Below, one piece after another: positions 43,515 through 55,030 of a DNA stretch of 64,000 nt. Under the pieces are notes generated by a model. It saw nothing but the letters and a program-made list of their open reading frames with translations. It made no database searches and was not told the origin of the DNA. Position 1 is the stretch's first letter, and every line of letters begins with the position of its first letter. Source of the stretch: Limnoperna fortunei (lineage: Eukaryota > Mollusca > Bivalvia > Mytilida > Modiolidae); contig OX104113.1 in NCBI GenBank assembly GCA_944474755.1, positions 60,718,074-60,782,073 of the forward strand, written 5' to 3'. The position numbers and the translations under genes are program-made.

Positions 43515-46033
43515 ACAATTCTCACGAATCAGCATGTGGTCCAGATGATATCCATGACCAACTTCTCAATCATCTGTCACATTCTTCTCTCCAATGCCTT
43601 CTGAATCTTCGTAACAACATTTGGGAAACCGGTGACTTAACATCTTTGGAAAATGGCCACTGTTGTGTCTGTTCCAAAGCCAGAAAAAGATCACTCAGAA
43701 GCGTCTTACTACCCGCCTATAGCTTTCACAAGCTGTCTCTGTAAAACTTTGGAAAGGATGATCAACAATTGCCTTGTCTGGTTTTTAAATTAAACAACCT
43801 TATCTCAAATATCCAGTGTGGATTTTGACATGGTCGTAGTAGTTTTGAACATCTGGTGCGTTTTGAAACATATACCGGTATTCGAAACGCATTTGATAAA
43901 ATCGAACATGTTGTGTCAGTCTTTTTCGATTTAGAAAAAGCATATGACACAACATGAAATAAGGTATTTTAAAAGATTTGTTTGATATGGGGTTGAAAGG
44001 TATATTTCCTACTTTATATCAAAATTTTTATCCGACAGAGAATTTATAGTAAGGGTAAATTCTACTTTATTTGATCATTTTGAACAGGAGATTAGTGTTA
44101 TCCAGGGGAGCATCCTTTCTGTCAAATTATTTAGTTTTAAAATTAATGACATTTTCTCAAGTTTTTCAAAGATAATATTGATGGTTCTCTATGTGTTGAC
44201 GACTACCTCATATGTAACCGAGGAGAAAATGAATAATATTGAACGTATGTTTGAATAGAATAGAGAAATGGACAATGGAGAATGTTTTAAAATTCTCCAC
44301 TCCTAAAACCGTTGCGATGCATTTTTGTAATAAACGAAAGATGCACTCTGATCCCGAGTAAAAATTCTCGGTGGCCGAGTGGTCAAGGTAGTTCGTCTAC
44401 TATTGATCACGTGGTCTGTCAACACTGAGATTGCGGGTTCGATTCTCACTGCAGGCAGGGTGTACTTGACTCCAATCTTAATTGACAAGGATTGTCAGTT
44501 TTTCTACCGCAGGTCGGGGGTTCTCTCCGGGTACTCCGGCTTCCTCCCCCAATAAAAACTGGACGCCATGATATAGCTGAAAAATTGCTGAAAGTGGCGA
44601 TAAAACACCATTCAAACAAACAAAAAAAACATTATATAATAATCCTATCAAAATTGTAAAAGAAACTACTTTTCTGGGTTTCATATTTGACTCAAGGCTA
44701 ACGTTTCCACACCATATGAAAATGTAAAAAATTCATGCTTAAAGGCATTATATATTTTCATAGTCGTATCCAGCACCGACTGGGGCGATGAGTGCAGATC
44801 GCTGGTTCGATCGAAATCGGATATGCTTGTTTTATTTATGGTTCATTTCGCAGGTCATATTATTAACTGTAAAATTCCTTTTAATGATATTTAACTGTTT
44901 ATTTTTAAATATATTTCTAAGTGATTGGGATATCGAAGTTAATAATAGACTTTATGATATTCAACCAATACTTAGCCATACAAATTACGGTAAAAACAAA
45001 ATACCGAACACAGAGGAAACTGTCAGAAAAGACAATTACACATCAAAGTCAGAGAAACCAGAACCAACAACCAACATATAGTAACTAGAGCAATTTTCCT
45101 GACTTGGTACAGGCAATTCAAAAGAAATGGTGGTTTAAACCAGGTTTTATGGCATGACAACCCTCCCGCTTCCATTACTGTGGTATGTGAGTTGGTTTGT
45201 TGATTAAAATATATAGGTATCATACATCACTAGTCAGTAATAGGTGTATCGAATGATCATCGTAGCACACTCAATTAACACTGAATTCAAAAATTGGGAA
45301 AACTATCTGCAACCATATTTTCAAACGCGAGTTTTCGACAAGAAAGTGGTATCTATTGTAAAACTTGTTAAAGGCGCAGATGAACCTTGGTTTATAAGTT
45401 TATCCCGAAGAAATAGATAACGTTTGCTAAAATCAGTATACTGCAAGCTCTTGCATACCTGATTAATTGAGAAATATAGACACCGTATAGGAGCAGCTGT
45501 AATATTGCTGCATAAGTGAGGAAAATGTTTAATTTTGAAATTTAAAATCGTCCCGTTTGTCGTAAATTCTTAGTTCCAGGTTGTCATATTGGTCAACCCA
45601 GGACGACACATAGTTATATTTTATATAATGATCTACGGGCCGAGTGTGTGGCTTTCAACTGTCCATATACCGTCAAACATGTCTTGATGGACTGTGTTGA
45701 CAAGGCCCACAGTTGGAAACATTTTTATTCATTTGATTCTTATTCAACTCTATTTACAACTGTCGCATGCGACACGATATTTAAGTTTTTTAACGAAATT
45801 AATTTATAGTGTAAATTTAACTGGAAATTTTGATGATTTATCCTTTTTATTGTCTTAATTAGCTTTTCTATCTGTATATATTCTCATACTATTATATGAA
45901 ATCACGTTTGAGTAGTAGGGAGAAATACTTATAATTTACAACCATTACCTATAATTCAATTATTATATTTCCCTCGTCCTGAATATAGCAAAAACATTCT
46001 TACTGGACGTAAAACTACAATCAATCAATAATT
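43515..46033 (+). mobile_element. LINE ORF2 and 3' end, with SINE inserted
   Basis: Plus-strand non-LTR retrotransposon, degraded. Reverse transcriptase motifs: GPDDIHDQLL, SVPKPEKDHSEASYYPPIAF, TSCLCKTLERMIN, SVFFDLEKAYDTT, VIQGSILS and the catalytic box as CVDDYLIC. After the SINE at 44365-44629 the frame resumes with KIVKETTFLGFIFDSRLTF and SLVRSKSDM. Near 45580-45790 comes the C-terminal region (GQPRTTHSYILYNDLRAEC, CPYTVKHVLMDCVDKAH). The 3' end is GAATATAGCAAAAACATTCT followed by a short (AATC)n tail at about 46020. This looks like an I/jockey-type LINE. Stops and deletions show it is dead, and the 5' part with the endonuclease is absent. Confidence 0.75.
44365..44629 (+). mobile_element. 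tRNA-SINE, best-preserved copy
   Basis: Head with TGGCCGAGTGG (A-box-like) and GGGTTCGATTC (B box), as in a Leu/Ser-type tRNA. The body has AATCTTAATTGACAAGGATT, GGTCGGGGGTTCTCTCCGGG and CTTCCTCCCCCAATAAAAAC. The tail is GATATAGCTGAAAAATTGCT, GGCGATAAAACACC and CAAACAAACAAA. Transcription by polymerase III is expected. It sits inside the LINE reverse transcriptase/3' region, so it is younger than that LINE. Partial copies occur at 3499, 43017, 50080, 50375, 51735 and 51975. Confidence 0.9.
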
Positions 46034-46039
46034 AAATAC

Positions 46040-47229
46040 GGTCCGACCTTGTTTAGTCATAGATAGTCGTTTATCTGATTAAAGTCGATTTCTTTACCGG
46101 ACATAACAATAAGTAATTCTAACTCGGCCCGAGTCTATCAATAGGCATGTGCTGCTTAATCGTAAATAGCACACGAGTTCATTTATTGTTTTCATTGGGT
46201 TCAGTCATTTCACTTTCTGTTTTATAATACTGGTTTGTGCGTCATGTTTATCTGAATAAATTTTTAATCGTGCATTGACTTTATGTTCTTGTTTGTCTTG
46301 CCATTTTTCCAACTAAAAGGTATAAAAGTTGTTCTCTATAGCCTTTACAGGTATGAAGATAATAAAGAAATTGACGAAGGACTATGTGTATTTATGAATT
46401 TATGCAGTAAATATGGTTTGCATTAATACATGTAAAATATCTGGAGGATCAAAATCAAAGATTACAAATAGAAAATTTACCAACAATAAGATATGCAGCT
46501 GTCAGATATTATTAGCTGCAAAATGTTGAAAAGTAAAACAAAAACATTGGTCAATTTTTAAAAAAAGAAGTTGCTCTGAAATGTCAAATAAATATAATAA
46601 TGGGACCATTTGCATTATAAAAAATCCATTCATACAATTCAGACAAAACTGGAAAAATAACTTGACTAAAGCCAGTGATCTGGAAACAAAATAAGTCAAG
46701 GATGTCATAATTGAAATGCAATAAAAAAAAGCTTTATGCGTTTACTATTGAAAAGCGAGGACTAAAAATGAAAAAGGCTGAAATAAGCAGACAATGAGAG
46801 ATTTCAATATTGATATTTGGCAAACAAAGCACACAGCGATAAACGAAAATCATAATACATTGACTTTCTTAGTGAGGTGTCCAGAATATAATATCAGATT
46901 TTGAATCCATAGTGAATAATGAAACTTTAATTTGATTTATTTGTTTGTATTTGGTCCCCGAGGGTATCACCAGACCACTAAGATCCATTTCGTTGTCTTA
47001 TATAGAAATGCCCAGCAAAATCTGTTATTGTACGTCATATATAGACAAAACACACATATTAACCTAACGCACATCTCAGCAGAATGTAATTTGTAATTTC
47101 TGTGCTGTTCATCCCAATTCTTTGTTTAATAATACTGCATAAGGAAACCTCCATTGCAACCCAAACATTTTAGCCGTCGGGTCTTAAACGTTAAAAGTAA
47201 GAATAGAGAGTAAGACTACCAACTGTGTG
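46040..47229. other. No gene recognised
   Basis: A+T-rich. Near 46200-46330 is a 3'-UTR-like T-rich stretch. Frames are short and unremarkable. Confidence 0.4.
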
Positions 47230-48060
47230 CATCTTTTTGCTGACTTGTTTCTATATACTTATAAGGCGGAATTTATACAAAGATTTCTTCAAAGCAAGGG
47301 CTAAAGGTTAGCCCTCTCTTTCAATTTTACATTCCGCTATATAGATGACGTGCTTTCATGAAGTAATACAGCATTACTATGTTGATCGCATCTATCCGAC
47401 TGACTTGTTATTAAGAACATTACAAAGACAGATAGGTCTGCCTCATACATTGACCTTCACCTAGAAATTGACCATGATGGTCGTTTAGGAATCAAAATTT
47501 ACGATACAAAACGTAATTTTTGTAATTTTCCTATTGGGAATTTTTCCATTTTTTGGTGGCAACATTTCAGCAGCACATCCATAAAGAGTATACATCTACC
47601 CATTCATCAGGTACTCAAAAGCCTGTTTTTCTTATCCACATTTCCTTGATATTGGTGTCTGTAAACAAAAGGCCTATTTTAGCAGGGATTCACAGTGGCA
47701 AGGTTAAACTCATAACTTATAAAATTTTACGTTCGGCATCATGACTTAGTTGACAATTTACGGAATATCTTTGTCACAAATGACATTTTATTTGTTCCGT
47801 TTGTCGTAACTACTTTTACTGCCTTCTCATTAATTTAGACTTCACCTAGATATAAACTAGTTACTGGATGTTATCTTGAGAAAACGACGGTGCTTACTCT
47901 TCCAAAGCACCTTAACTCCCGGTTTTTAGGTGCGTTTGTGTTACTCAATATCTGAGTTCTGTGTTGTGTCTGTGTTTTGTCGTTGTCCACTCTTGTTTAA
48001 GCATAGTTTTTGTCAATCCTCGTTTTATGATTACTCCAAATCATCTTCGAATCTGTTTTC
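47230..48060 (+). pseudogene. Penelope-like reverse transcriptase C-terminal half and 3' tail
   Basis: Reads LYTYKAEFIQRFLQSKG, then SFNFTFRYIDDVLS (catalytic YIDD), KTDRSASYIDLHLEIDHDGR, KIYDTKRNF.NFPIGNF, then YGISLSQM near 47750 and the 3' block CTTACTCTTCCAAAGCACCT with GGTTTTTAGGTGCG. The motif order is that of bivalve Penelope-like elements. Stops and a large gap between SNTA and the KTDRSASY part make it inactive. More complete than the remnants in the duplication. Confidence 0.75.
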
Positions 48061-50079
48061 TTACGTGTGCATGGCTACTCTAATTTAGCATGCTCGGGTG
48101 ATACTAGTTGTAACATGCAACTTAAAGCTGTAGGGCAAAGACATTCTTACAATATTAGCATCTAAAATATCACTCTCTGGTGATGATTATTTGTTAATGA
48201 TAGAATAAAATGTATTAAAAAATCATTAATTAATTTTGCTACTGACACCACACCCCAAAATTCAAATGCAAATAAAATCCGATTTACCGTCACCAGCTAC
48301 AGTGCCCCACTTACCTTATTTGTTTTACGTTAAATTTTTAACCTGTGCAATAAGGCTATACAGTTTTCAAGATCAGGGGCTTCACAGGTGTGCGTTATAA
48401 AGCCTGAAGTCGATAAAATTGTATGTCATGTTTAGTTTCCAGCGCACATATTACGTTACATTTGATACTAGTATTTAAATTTGTTCTACTTGTGGCATAA
48501 TTGAATTTAGAATACTTAGATTTATTTATTTGTTTTCTCTCTTCAATAGCTTTTATAAATTAAATTGTATGCTTGATAAACAGTTTTCGTTGTACGATTT
48601 GTTTACCTTTTCCTCTGCAAATGTCTAATGCTAATTGTTTTTTTAAATGTCTTTCAAATTTTTGTTGACCTCTTATCACATTACAAGTAACTCATTCATA
48701 TACCACAGTAAAAATATTGCCTATTGTTATTTATATAAAAACAATAGAAGAACGTGAATGGGATTAAAGAAAATTGTGTTCTGTGATGAAGTCTACCTAG
48801 ACAACTAAAACTGTCCAGATACAATTATACGGCATTAAGCAAAAAGTGAAACAATAAATAAAGCTGATAAAAACAATTATCTTAAGATGACACTTGGAAA
48901 CTGTTTGCAATCGACAAAAAGTGTCTAGAGTAAAAAAGAGGGACAAAATGGCACTCATCGTCGATCACAGGAAAAGACAACTAATAAACTAGACGAACGC
49001 TGTTAACATTACTTAATCGTTCAAAATATGCCATTCGTGAAGATTGCGTGACATCCAACTTAGCATTATAACGAAGCGTAAATGCAAATTTAAAAGGAAA
49101 TAATCTCTTCGTCAACGGAGTGCGATGCACAGAAAGTGCTTGGTTGAGGAAACTCTTGGTCTTTAAAGACGGAGGATCTTCACAAATCGTACAGAATACC
49201 ATGTTATGTATAAGGGGGGCACATTCACCTTTCGAAATCCCAAAAGGGAAATCAGAAGGTACCAATTAAAGGGTGGCGGGTCTTATATTTACAAGAATGA
49301 TCTTCTTACATCGACTGGCTGTTGTATTGATTAGAATTTTGTGCCGCATTCCACAGGGCTGTGAACAGTGAGATTAGAAAAGAAATCATAGCTATCCTTG
49401 AAAAATAAGGTGTTTGTTACGTTGTCATTGTCAGCTACAAAAAGCTCCATAGAAAAATCTAAAAAAATTAAATTACATAGTTACGAAACACTGTTATCGT
49501 CAAAAATATATGTACGGTTGAAGAGGTCTTTGTTAACAGTCAGTAAATGACCCGTGCGAGTGTTCAATCTACTGCTGCGAAACGTATTGAAGCCTTAGTT
49601 GCGCCTAAATGTGCTGTTGTGAAAGATCTGTGAAAAATGGTGCTGACTAAACCGTCGATTACGTAGTTCTTTACCAAACTTCCAACAACATCAACTTAGA
49701 CTGTGATATATCATCGTAAATTACTACCAATGAATAAGAAATTCCTGGAATAATAAGGATTTTTGTATAAATACGAAAATCCAAGAACAATGTTAAGGCT
49801 GTGAACATATCTCGATGGCTTTAGGAAATCGCGGGGTCTCAACTTGTTGTAGTATAACAATTCCACAGGAACCCCAGAGGTTGACATCAGTCTTGCAGTT
49901 AGATACGGTTATGTCAATATTTGTTTAAATTGATACTTATGCGCGATTGTGATGCAGATGTAGAGTTTATATCTGCAGTAATTATTAACGCTGCCATGAT
50001 AGTTTTGAAAAAGTCAAGAGGCAACTAGTTGGATCATCGAAGCAAAGAGACCAAAAAATATTTTGATTATTCGTCTTAA
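48061..50079. other. No gene recognised
   Basis: A+T-rich with weakly repeat-like sequence near 48240-48320 (CACCAGCTACAGTGCCCCAC). The 94-codon minus-strand frame 48981-49265 contains no motif I recognise. Confidence 0.4.
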
Positions 50080-50318
50080 TGGTGTTTTAAGGCCACTTTC
50101 AGGATTCTTCTGAGATGTATTATGGCGCCCAGTTCTTATTGTGGAGGAAGACGGAGTACCCGGAGTAAATCGTTGACCTGCAGCTATAAAAACTGACAAT
50201 CTTTGTCAATTAAGATTGAAGACGAATACACCATGCCGGGAGATTCAAACCCGCAACCTCAGTAAACAGACCAAGTAGATGACTAACTACCTAAACCACT
50301 CGGCCACTGAGGCCACGA
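50080..50318 (-). mobile_element. tRNA-SINE, reverse orientation
   Basis: Near full-length: tail TTAAGGCCACTTTCAG, body GGAGGAAGACGGAGTACCCG, head CCCGCAACCTCAGT and ACCACTCGGCCACTGAGGCC (A-box side). Moderately diverged. Confidence 0.85.
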
Positions 50319-50374
50319 CCGAGAAAAGAATGTAATGCAGATGTGGTTAATTATTGACGTTTGCGGAACTTAAA

Positions 50375-50520
50375 CAAGGATTGCCAGTTTTCCTTACGAG
50401 GTTCGGGGGTTTTCTCCTGGTACTACGGCTTCCTCCCCCAATAAAAACTGGACGCCATAATATAACTGAAAAATTGCTGAAAGAGGCGTTAAACATCATT
50501 CAAACAAACTAACAAACAAC
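50375..50520 (+). mobile_element. tRNA-SINE 3' half
   Basis: Begins in the body (ACAAGGATTGCCAGTTTTCC) and ends GGCGTTAAACATCATTCAAA with CAAACTAACAAAC. Opposite orientation to its neighbour at 50080-50318, so the two form a loose inverted pair. Confidence 0.85.
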
Positions 50521-51479
50521 AACTTAAATAAATATCGCTGTATAACTGCGGACTTCAACGCTACCTTTCTGGTGCAAGGTGTCCAGCTTGTTTTAAGAAG
50601 CAAACTTTTCAGTACACGCAGCATTTTGACCGATTGACTACTGATTGCTGACTGATTTTGGAAACTGACGAATCGCTGACTGATTGTTGATGAATGCATC
50701 CATAAAAAATTATGAATCCGTCATTATCTTAGTAACCGTCAGCAATCAGTCCGGTTAGTCAAATCGTTATTATATGCGCTTATATCGGAGTTTTTACGAA
50801 TACGTATAACAATAATTTTAAGGCGAAACGAATTGTGATCATAAGTATATTATATATGCTTATATAATAAAATAAATTTGTGTATAAAAGGTCTCGTATA
50901 ATAAATGAATTTCTCCATAATATATGATAAAAAATTATATATTTATTGATAATAGTAATAAATAAATGATGCATAAAGAAATATACCGCATGACATAAAT
51001 ACGCATTTTCATAAATAATTTATTTCTGAATCAACCCAGGGTATAAAAGTACAGGTTAGTCTCAATAGATTGTAAATGTATTTATGTTAACATATTTATT
51101 TTTGATTTTCTATTCACATGCTCTTGTATGTAATGCATATTTGTTAATGAGAATATAAGTAATTTTACCACATTTTTTTAATGTAAGTTCATGTACATGC
51201 ATCTTGTATGCATTTTTATTTCAATGAGTGAAATTCATTTGTAAACAATTAAAGGTGTTAATCTCCTGAATCGTGTTTTAATACTTTTTGAAAAATATAT
51301 ATATACATACTTTCCATGGTTAATTTGCCAGCAAACCATTTTTTAACTTCCAAATAGTAATTTTCAAAGTTTGGGCAAAAGTTAAAAGTTTACATACCAC
51401 CACATTAAATTGGTAAATTATATTTTTTGAATAGAATGCGACCAATATCGACTTTAAAAATTGATGTAAAACCATAAAA

Positions 51480-51734
51480 CGTTTTTAAACGCAATTTTGC
51501 TAACCTTTTCGTACTTGAATCCGCTTTGAATCACAGCCTGCATCTTTGGCAGATTTCAATATTGAGGCTAAAAAATATTAACTTACTTGAAGCTATGCAA
51601 TCTGATGTTGACGGTTTTCATGACATTCTGCACGAAACTGTCAGAAATATTGAAATGTCTGAAACTGAGCAGAACAGGACTGACGAATTCACGCCTATAG
51701 AAGACACTCTCAGTGTTTTTGAAAGATTTTTGTT
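51480..51734 (+). other. Duplicated coding-like segment, copy 1
   Basis: Shares TTTGCTAACCTTTTCGT, CTGCATCTTTGGCA and a stretch reading LTYLEAMQSDVDGFHDI with 52655-52885, where it reads VTFLEALQSDVEGFDDI. The frame continues to 51741 but runs into the adjacent SINE. The conservative amino-acid differences hint at a former coding exon. No family recognised. Confidence 0.4.
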
Positions 51735-51957
51735 TGTTTGAATGGTCCAGCTATTTCATGGCGTCCAGTTTTTATTGGGGGAGGAAGCCGGAGTACCCGG
51801 AGAGAACCCCCGACCTGCGGTAGGAAAACTGGCAATCCTTGTCAATTAAGATTGAAGTCGAGTACACCCTGCCTGCAGTGAGAATCGAACCCGCAATCTC
51901 AGTGTTGACAGACCACGTGATCAATAGTAGACGAACTACCTTGACCATTAAACATTG
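51735..51957 (-). mobile_element. tRNA-SINE, reverse orientation, nearly full length
   Basis: Very close to the copy at 44365-44629 (GGCGTCCAGTTTTTATTGGG, GGAGAGAACCCCCGACCTGC, GAATCGAACCCGCAATCTCA). The head ends near GTAGACGAACTACCTTGACC. Confidence 0.9.
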
Positions 51958-51974
51958 GTCTGTGTAAAGTATGA

Positions 51975-52205
51975 ATATCTTTTGGGGATTTAAACGCCAC
52001 TTTCAGCAAATATTTAGCTATATCATGGCGTCTAGATTTTATTGTTGCAGACAGCAGGAGCTCGCGATAATATTCCACGACATTCGGCGTGAAAGCTAGC
52101 AATCAACTATTGCTGGACAATCTAGCCTCAGTAAGGACATAAGGTTTGATACACACTTGATTCACAGCAGATGACTAACTACCTTAATCACTCTGCCTCA
52201 AAATA
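51975..52205 (-). mobile_element. Older tRNA-SINE, reverse orientation
   Basis: Diverged copy directly after the preceding one (TAAACGCCACTTTCAGC, ATGGCGTCTAGATTTTATTG, GATGACTAACTACCTTAATC). Its head sequence recurs inside the MITE at 52935-53178. Confidence 0.75.
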
Positions 52206-52308
52206 TTTCAGCAAACATATTGTTGTATACGTTTAGTAAAAGCTTATACATTATTAAAATTCTTAAGTTAATTTTGTTTACTGTTATAGTCATTTTTGAT
52301 TTGTAAAA

Positions 52309-52530
52309 ATGACAAACCAGTTGTACAGAACCGTTTATACGTTCATCAACGAGATCTACGTTTTTGTTGCGAACGTAAAAAATGTGACGACAATGTGTAA
52401 TTTACGAGTCACCTCGCACGATGAGAGTAGGCTTGAATTTTGGCACGGTATTATGAATAAACGGAAGCATATTTGTTTGATGCACCTTTATATTATTATT
52501 GAGGAATCAATAGATCATAGAAATAAATGA
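52309..52530 (+). CDS. Hypothetical 73-codon frame
   Basis: Open frame with no recognised motif between the SINE pair and the second copy of the duplicated segment. Weak call, probably chance. Confidence 0.1.
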   Translation: MTNQLYRTVYTFINEIYVFVANVKNVTTMCNLRVTSHDESRLEFWHGIMNKRKHICLMHLYIIIEESIDHRNK

Positions 52531-52654
52531 AAGATATTTTAACAGTACTCTGTGCTTTGGATTTATCGTTTACAATGCTGATGAAAAAAAGAGCCGAAAT
52601 TCGAGGGTGTACGAAATTTGAGTGGGAGTGGGAATAGATAAGCGAAGTTTGTTA

Positions 52655-52885
52655 TACTATAAAACGTTCTTCTAAACGCTATTTTGCTAACCTTTTCGTT
52701 CTTGGATCTAAAGATCGTCTGCTCCTGTTAAACAATGGTATCCGCTTTGAATTGGCCTGAATCACACCCTGCATCTTTGGCATTGGAACTTCCACAAGAT
52801 GCAAGTGGTGATGCTAAAAAATAGTAACGTTTCTTGAAGCTCTGCAATCTGATGTTGAGGGTTTTGATGACATTCGTTCCCTTAT
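52655..52885 (+). other. Duplicated coding-like segment, copy 2
   Basis: Partner of 51480-51734. It has an extra 60-70 bases between the shared blocks and an in-frame stop before VTFLEALQSDVEGFDDI. After that it continues open as RSLITVNYHENLDII. Confidence 0.4.
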
Positions 52886-52934
52886 AACAGTTAATTATCA
52901 CGAAAACCTTGATATTATAGTTAAATTAAACTTA

Positions 52935-53178
52935 AAAAAATATCCATTACAAATATGTGACACGCCATATTTTATTAATAACCAGATTCGTCTTTTGATC
53001 TAAAGTAATTGAGCAATGGCCTCAGCGATCGAGTCACAAATTATAGCTTGGTCTAATAAATGCAATTAAATTGCAATATATTTTACACACTTGATTCACA
53101 GCAGATGACAAACTACCTTAATCACTCTGCCTTATTAATAAAATATTGCGTGTCACATATTTGTAATGGATATTTTTG
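52935..53178. mobile_element. 244-bp MITE with about 45-bp terminal inverted repeats
   Basis: Ends AAAAATATCCATTACAAATA...GTGACACGCCATATTTTATT and the matching inverse at 53133-53178. The interior includes a SINE head fragment (GATTCACAGCAGATGAC), so the element captured or was invaded by SINE sequence. No coding capacity. Confidence 0.8.
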
Positions 53179-54300
53179 TTAATAAAGGTAAATAAAAATT
53201 AATATATGATTTTACTTCATTTACTCCTTGCATACAAAACCATTCACCAAATTAAAATATCTTTTCATATAACACAAACCATTTCAGAAGGGACTCACTC
53301 ATACATGTACTACATATGAACTAATTATTCTCCACTGTTCAGGACAAGAACAATTTACCGCAAAACGATTGCAAGTTTAGCCAAATAGTCAACCACTTGA
53401 AGAGAACCTTTAACAAGCGTGATGATGAAACTTTGATGGTGTCAATGGTATTTTTGTAAATAGGAGATCATTGGTTGTACATTTACAGATCCTCAGTTTT
53501 GGACGCCTATGTAGTAGGAAGTCAACAACGCAAACCGGTAACCTGAAGAATACGCAAGCAGTTAAAAAGTGTGCTTGTTGCTTTTATAACTCCTGTAGTG
53601 CAAAAGATCAAAACAACTTGGCTAATATGTTTTAAATTAATGTTTGCTTTTTATAGATGTTTTGCATTACTCTCCCGTACGTTTTGAACGTTAGCACGCT
53701 GTTTTAGTGAATTTCTGATGATCGTTTATGGCTATCTGATCCCAAACGATTTTAAAAACTTTATTTATCAGAAAATAATAATTGCAATTACCTGTATTTT
53801 GATATGTATTGACAAATTCGGATTATAAAGTATATTTGTTTTTTAATATATGTGCTAAAAATTCAAAGGTCAAAACATATCACGCACAGGCGCTTAGAAA
53901 CAATAACCTTCAAAATGTTACTACGTCAGTAAATTTGTTAACAAATACGCCATAAACGTGAAGCTGTGATATTATGGTATTCCGTGTCAAGTGTGTTTGC
54001 AAACTCCGCAGATTTTTCCTTGACGTATTTCGGCCACATAATTATCTTGATAAGACACTTTATTTAGTGCTTAAAAACTATATAAATTACTTGTGTAAAC
54101 AAATACTTGAAATGCAAAATGACATGGCAGTCGAATGTATGAATTGATGACATTTGATACAGACTAAATATTTAGACAACTCATAAAAAGCCGTCCTTAA
54201 GTAAGTTGTTTTTTTATTCGCTGTAACTTGTGTGCGTATATGTTTAAATTGTCTATATAGGTTTTATTCCCAAACTAATTATATATTTTTGAAAGGAAAG
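53179..54300. other. No gene recognised
   Basis: A+T-rich spacer. Sequence near 53860-54190 loosely resembles that near 42480-42920 (CACGCA.GCGCTTA and CTTGACGTATTTCG..CACATAATT... type matches), so it may be a diverged repeat. Confidence 0.35.
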
Positions 54301-54309
54301 GACGTTTAC

Positions 54310-55030
54310 CCAGTAGTTAAATTCACGTTCTGCTATATTGATGATTTCACAGAATAACTTATTTTACATTCAATTTGTCCAAGAGAAATTGAGATTAATT
54401 ACATTACCAATACCTGTAAGTCGCTCTTAACTAGAGCGTCTTGAAAAGATTCGATAGAAGAACTACACAATAATCTCGTCAAAGGCGTGATGACGTCAAC
54501 TTCCCAATTGTCATCTCTTAAAGATCAAATCTTTAAAATGGTAGATTTTCTTATTGACAACATATTTGCGCTCTTCTCTTCGCCGACCAGTATTTGTACT
54601 CAAAAGAGGCTGTGTTCTAAGAATGTCTGCTAAAGACGAAAGATAAGGCCCTCACCCAGACTTTTAATTGTATCGCCCACTATATTGGTCTTGTCCGTAA
54701 CAATTCAAAATGTTGTGACTATTTGCATCTAATCTCCCTGGCTGACTTACAATAAAGACACCGCTTATACACTTCTCTACTTAGACTTCGTCCAAAAACG
54801 TCTCGAGAATACTACAAACTAAACTCTACAAAAAAACGTATCAACTTGAACTTTCCAATCGTCACTGTCCCGTTCTATAGAAACATTTCAGCAGCTCCAC
54901 TGTATGGTGTGAACCTGTCCAAATGCTAGATCTTCCTGTCTGTCCAAACTAGTCACTGCTGTTGACCAATATATAAGCTACTCAAACAAGGGTTTGTTGT
55001 TTCTTGATGTTATACCTTCAGATCATCAGA
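54310..55030 (+). pseudogene. Rearranged Penelope-like remnants
   Basis: Two overlapping sets of degraded motifs. The first is FTFCYIDDFTE, PREIEINYITNTCKS. The second restarts at MVDFLIDNIFAL, runs through LYSKEAVF-like and TFNCIAHYIGLV, and ends with LYKKTYQLELSNRH, ISAAPLYGVNLSKC and KLLKQGFVVS. The order shows one element piece next to or inserted in another. The catalytic YIDD is kept only in the first piece. Heavily mutated. Confidence 0.6.

Noticed and set aside
44375..44445. tRNA gene (A box and B box)
   Set aside because: It is the head of a SINE: no mature cloverleaf with a matching acceptor stem, and it continues directly into the SINE body and tail.
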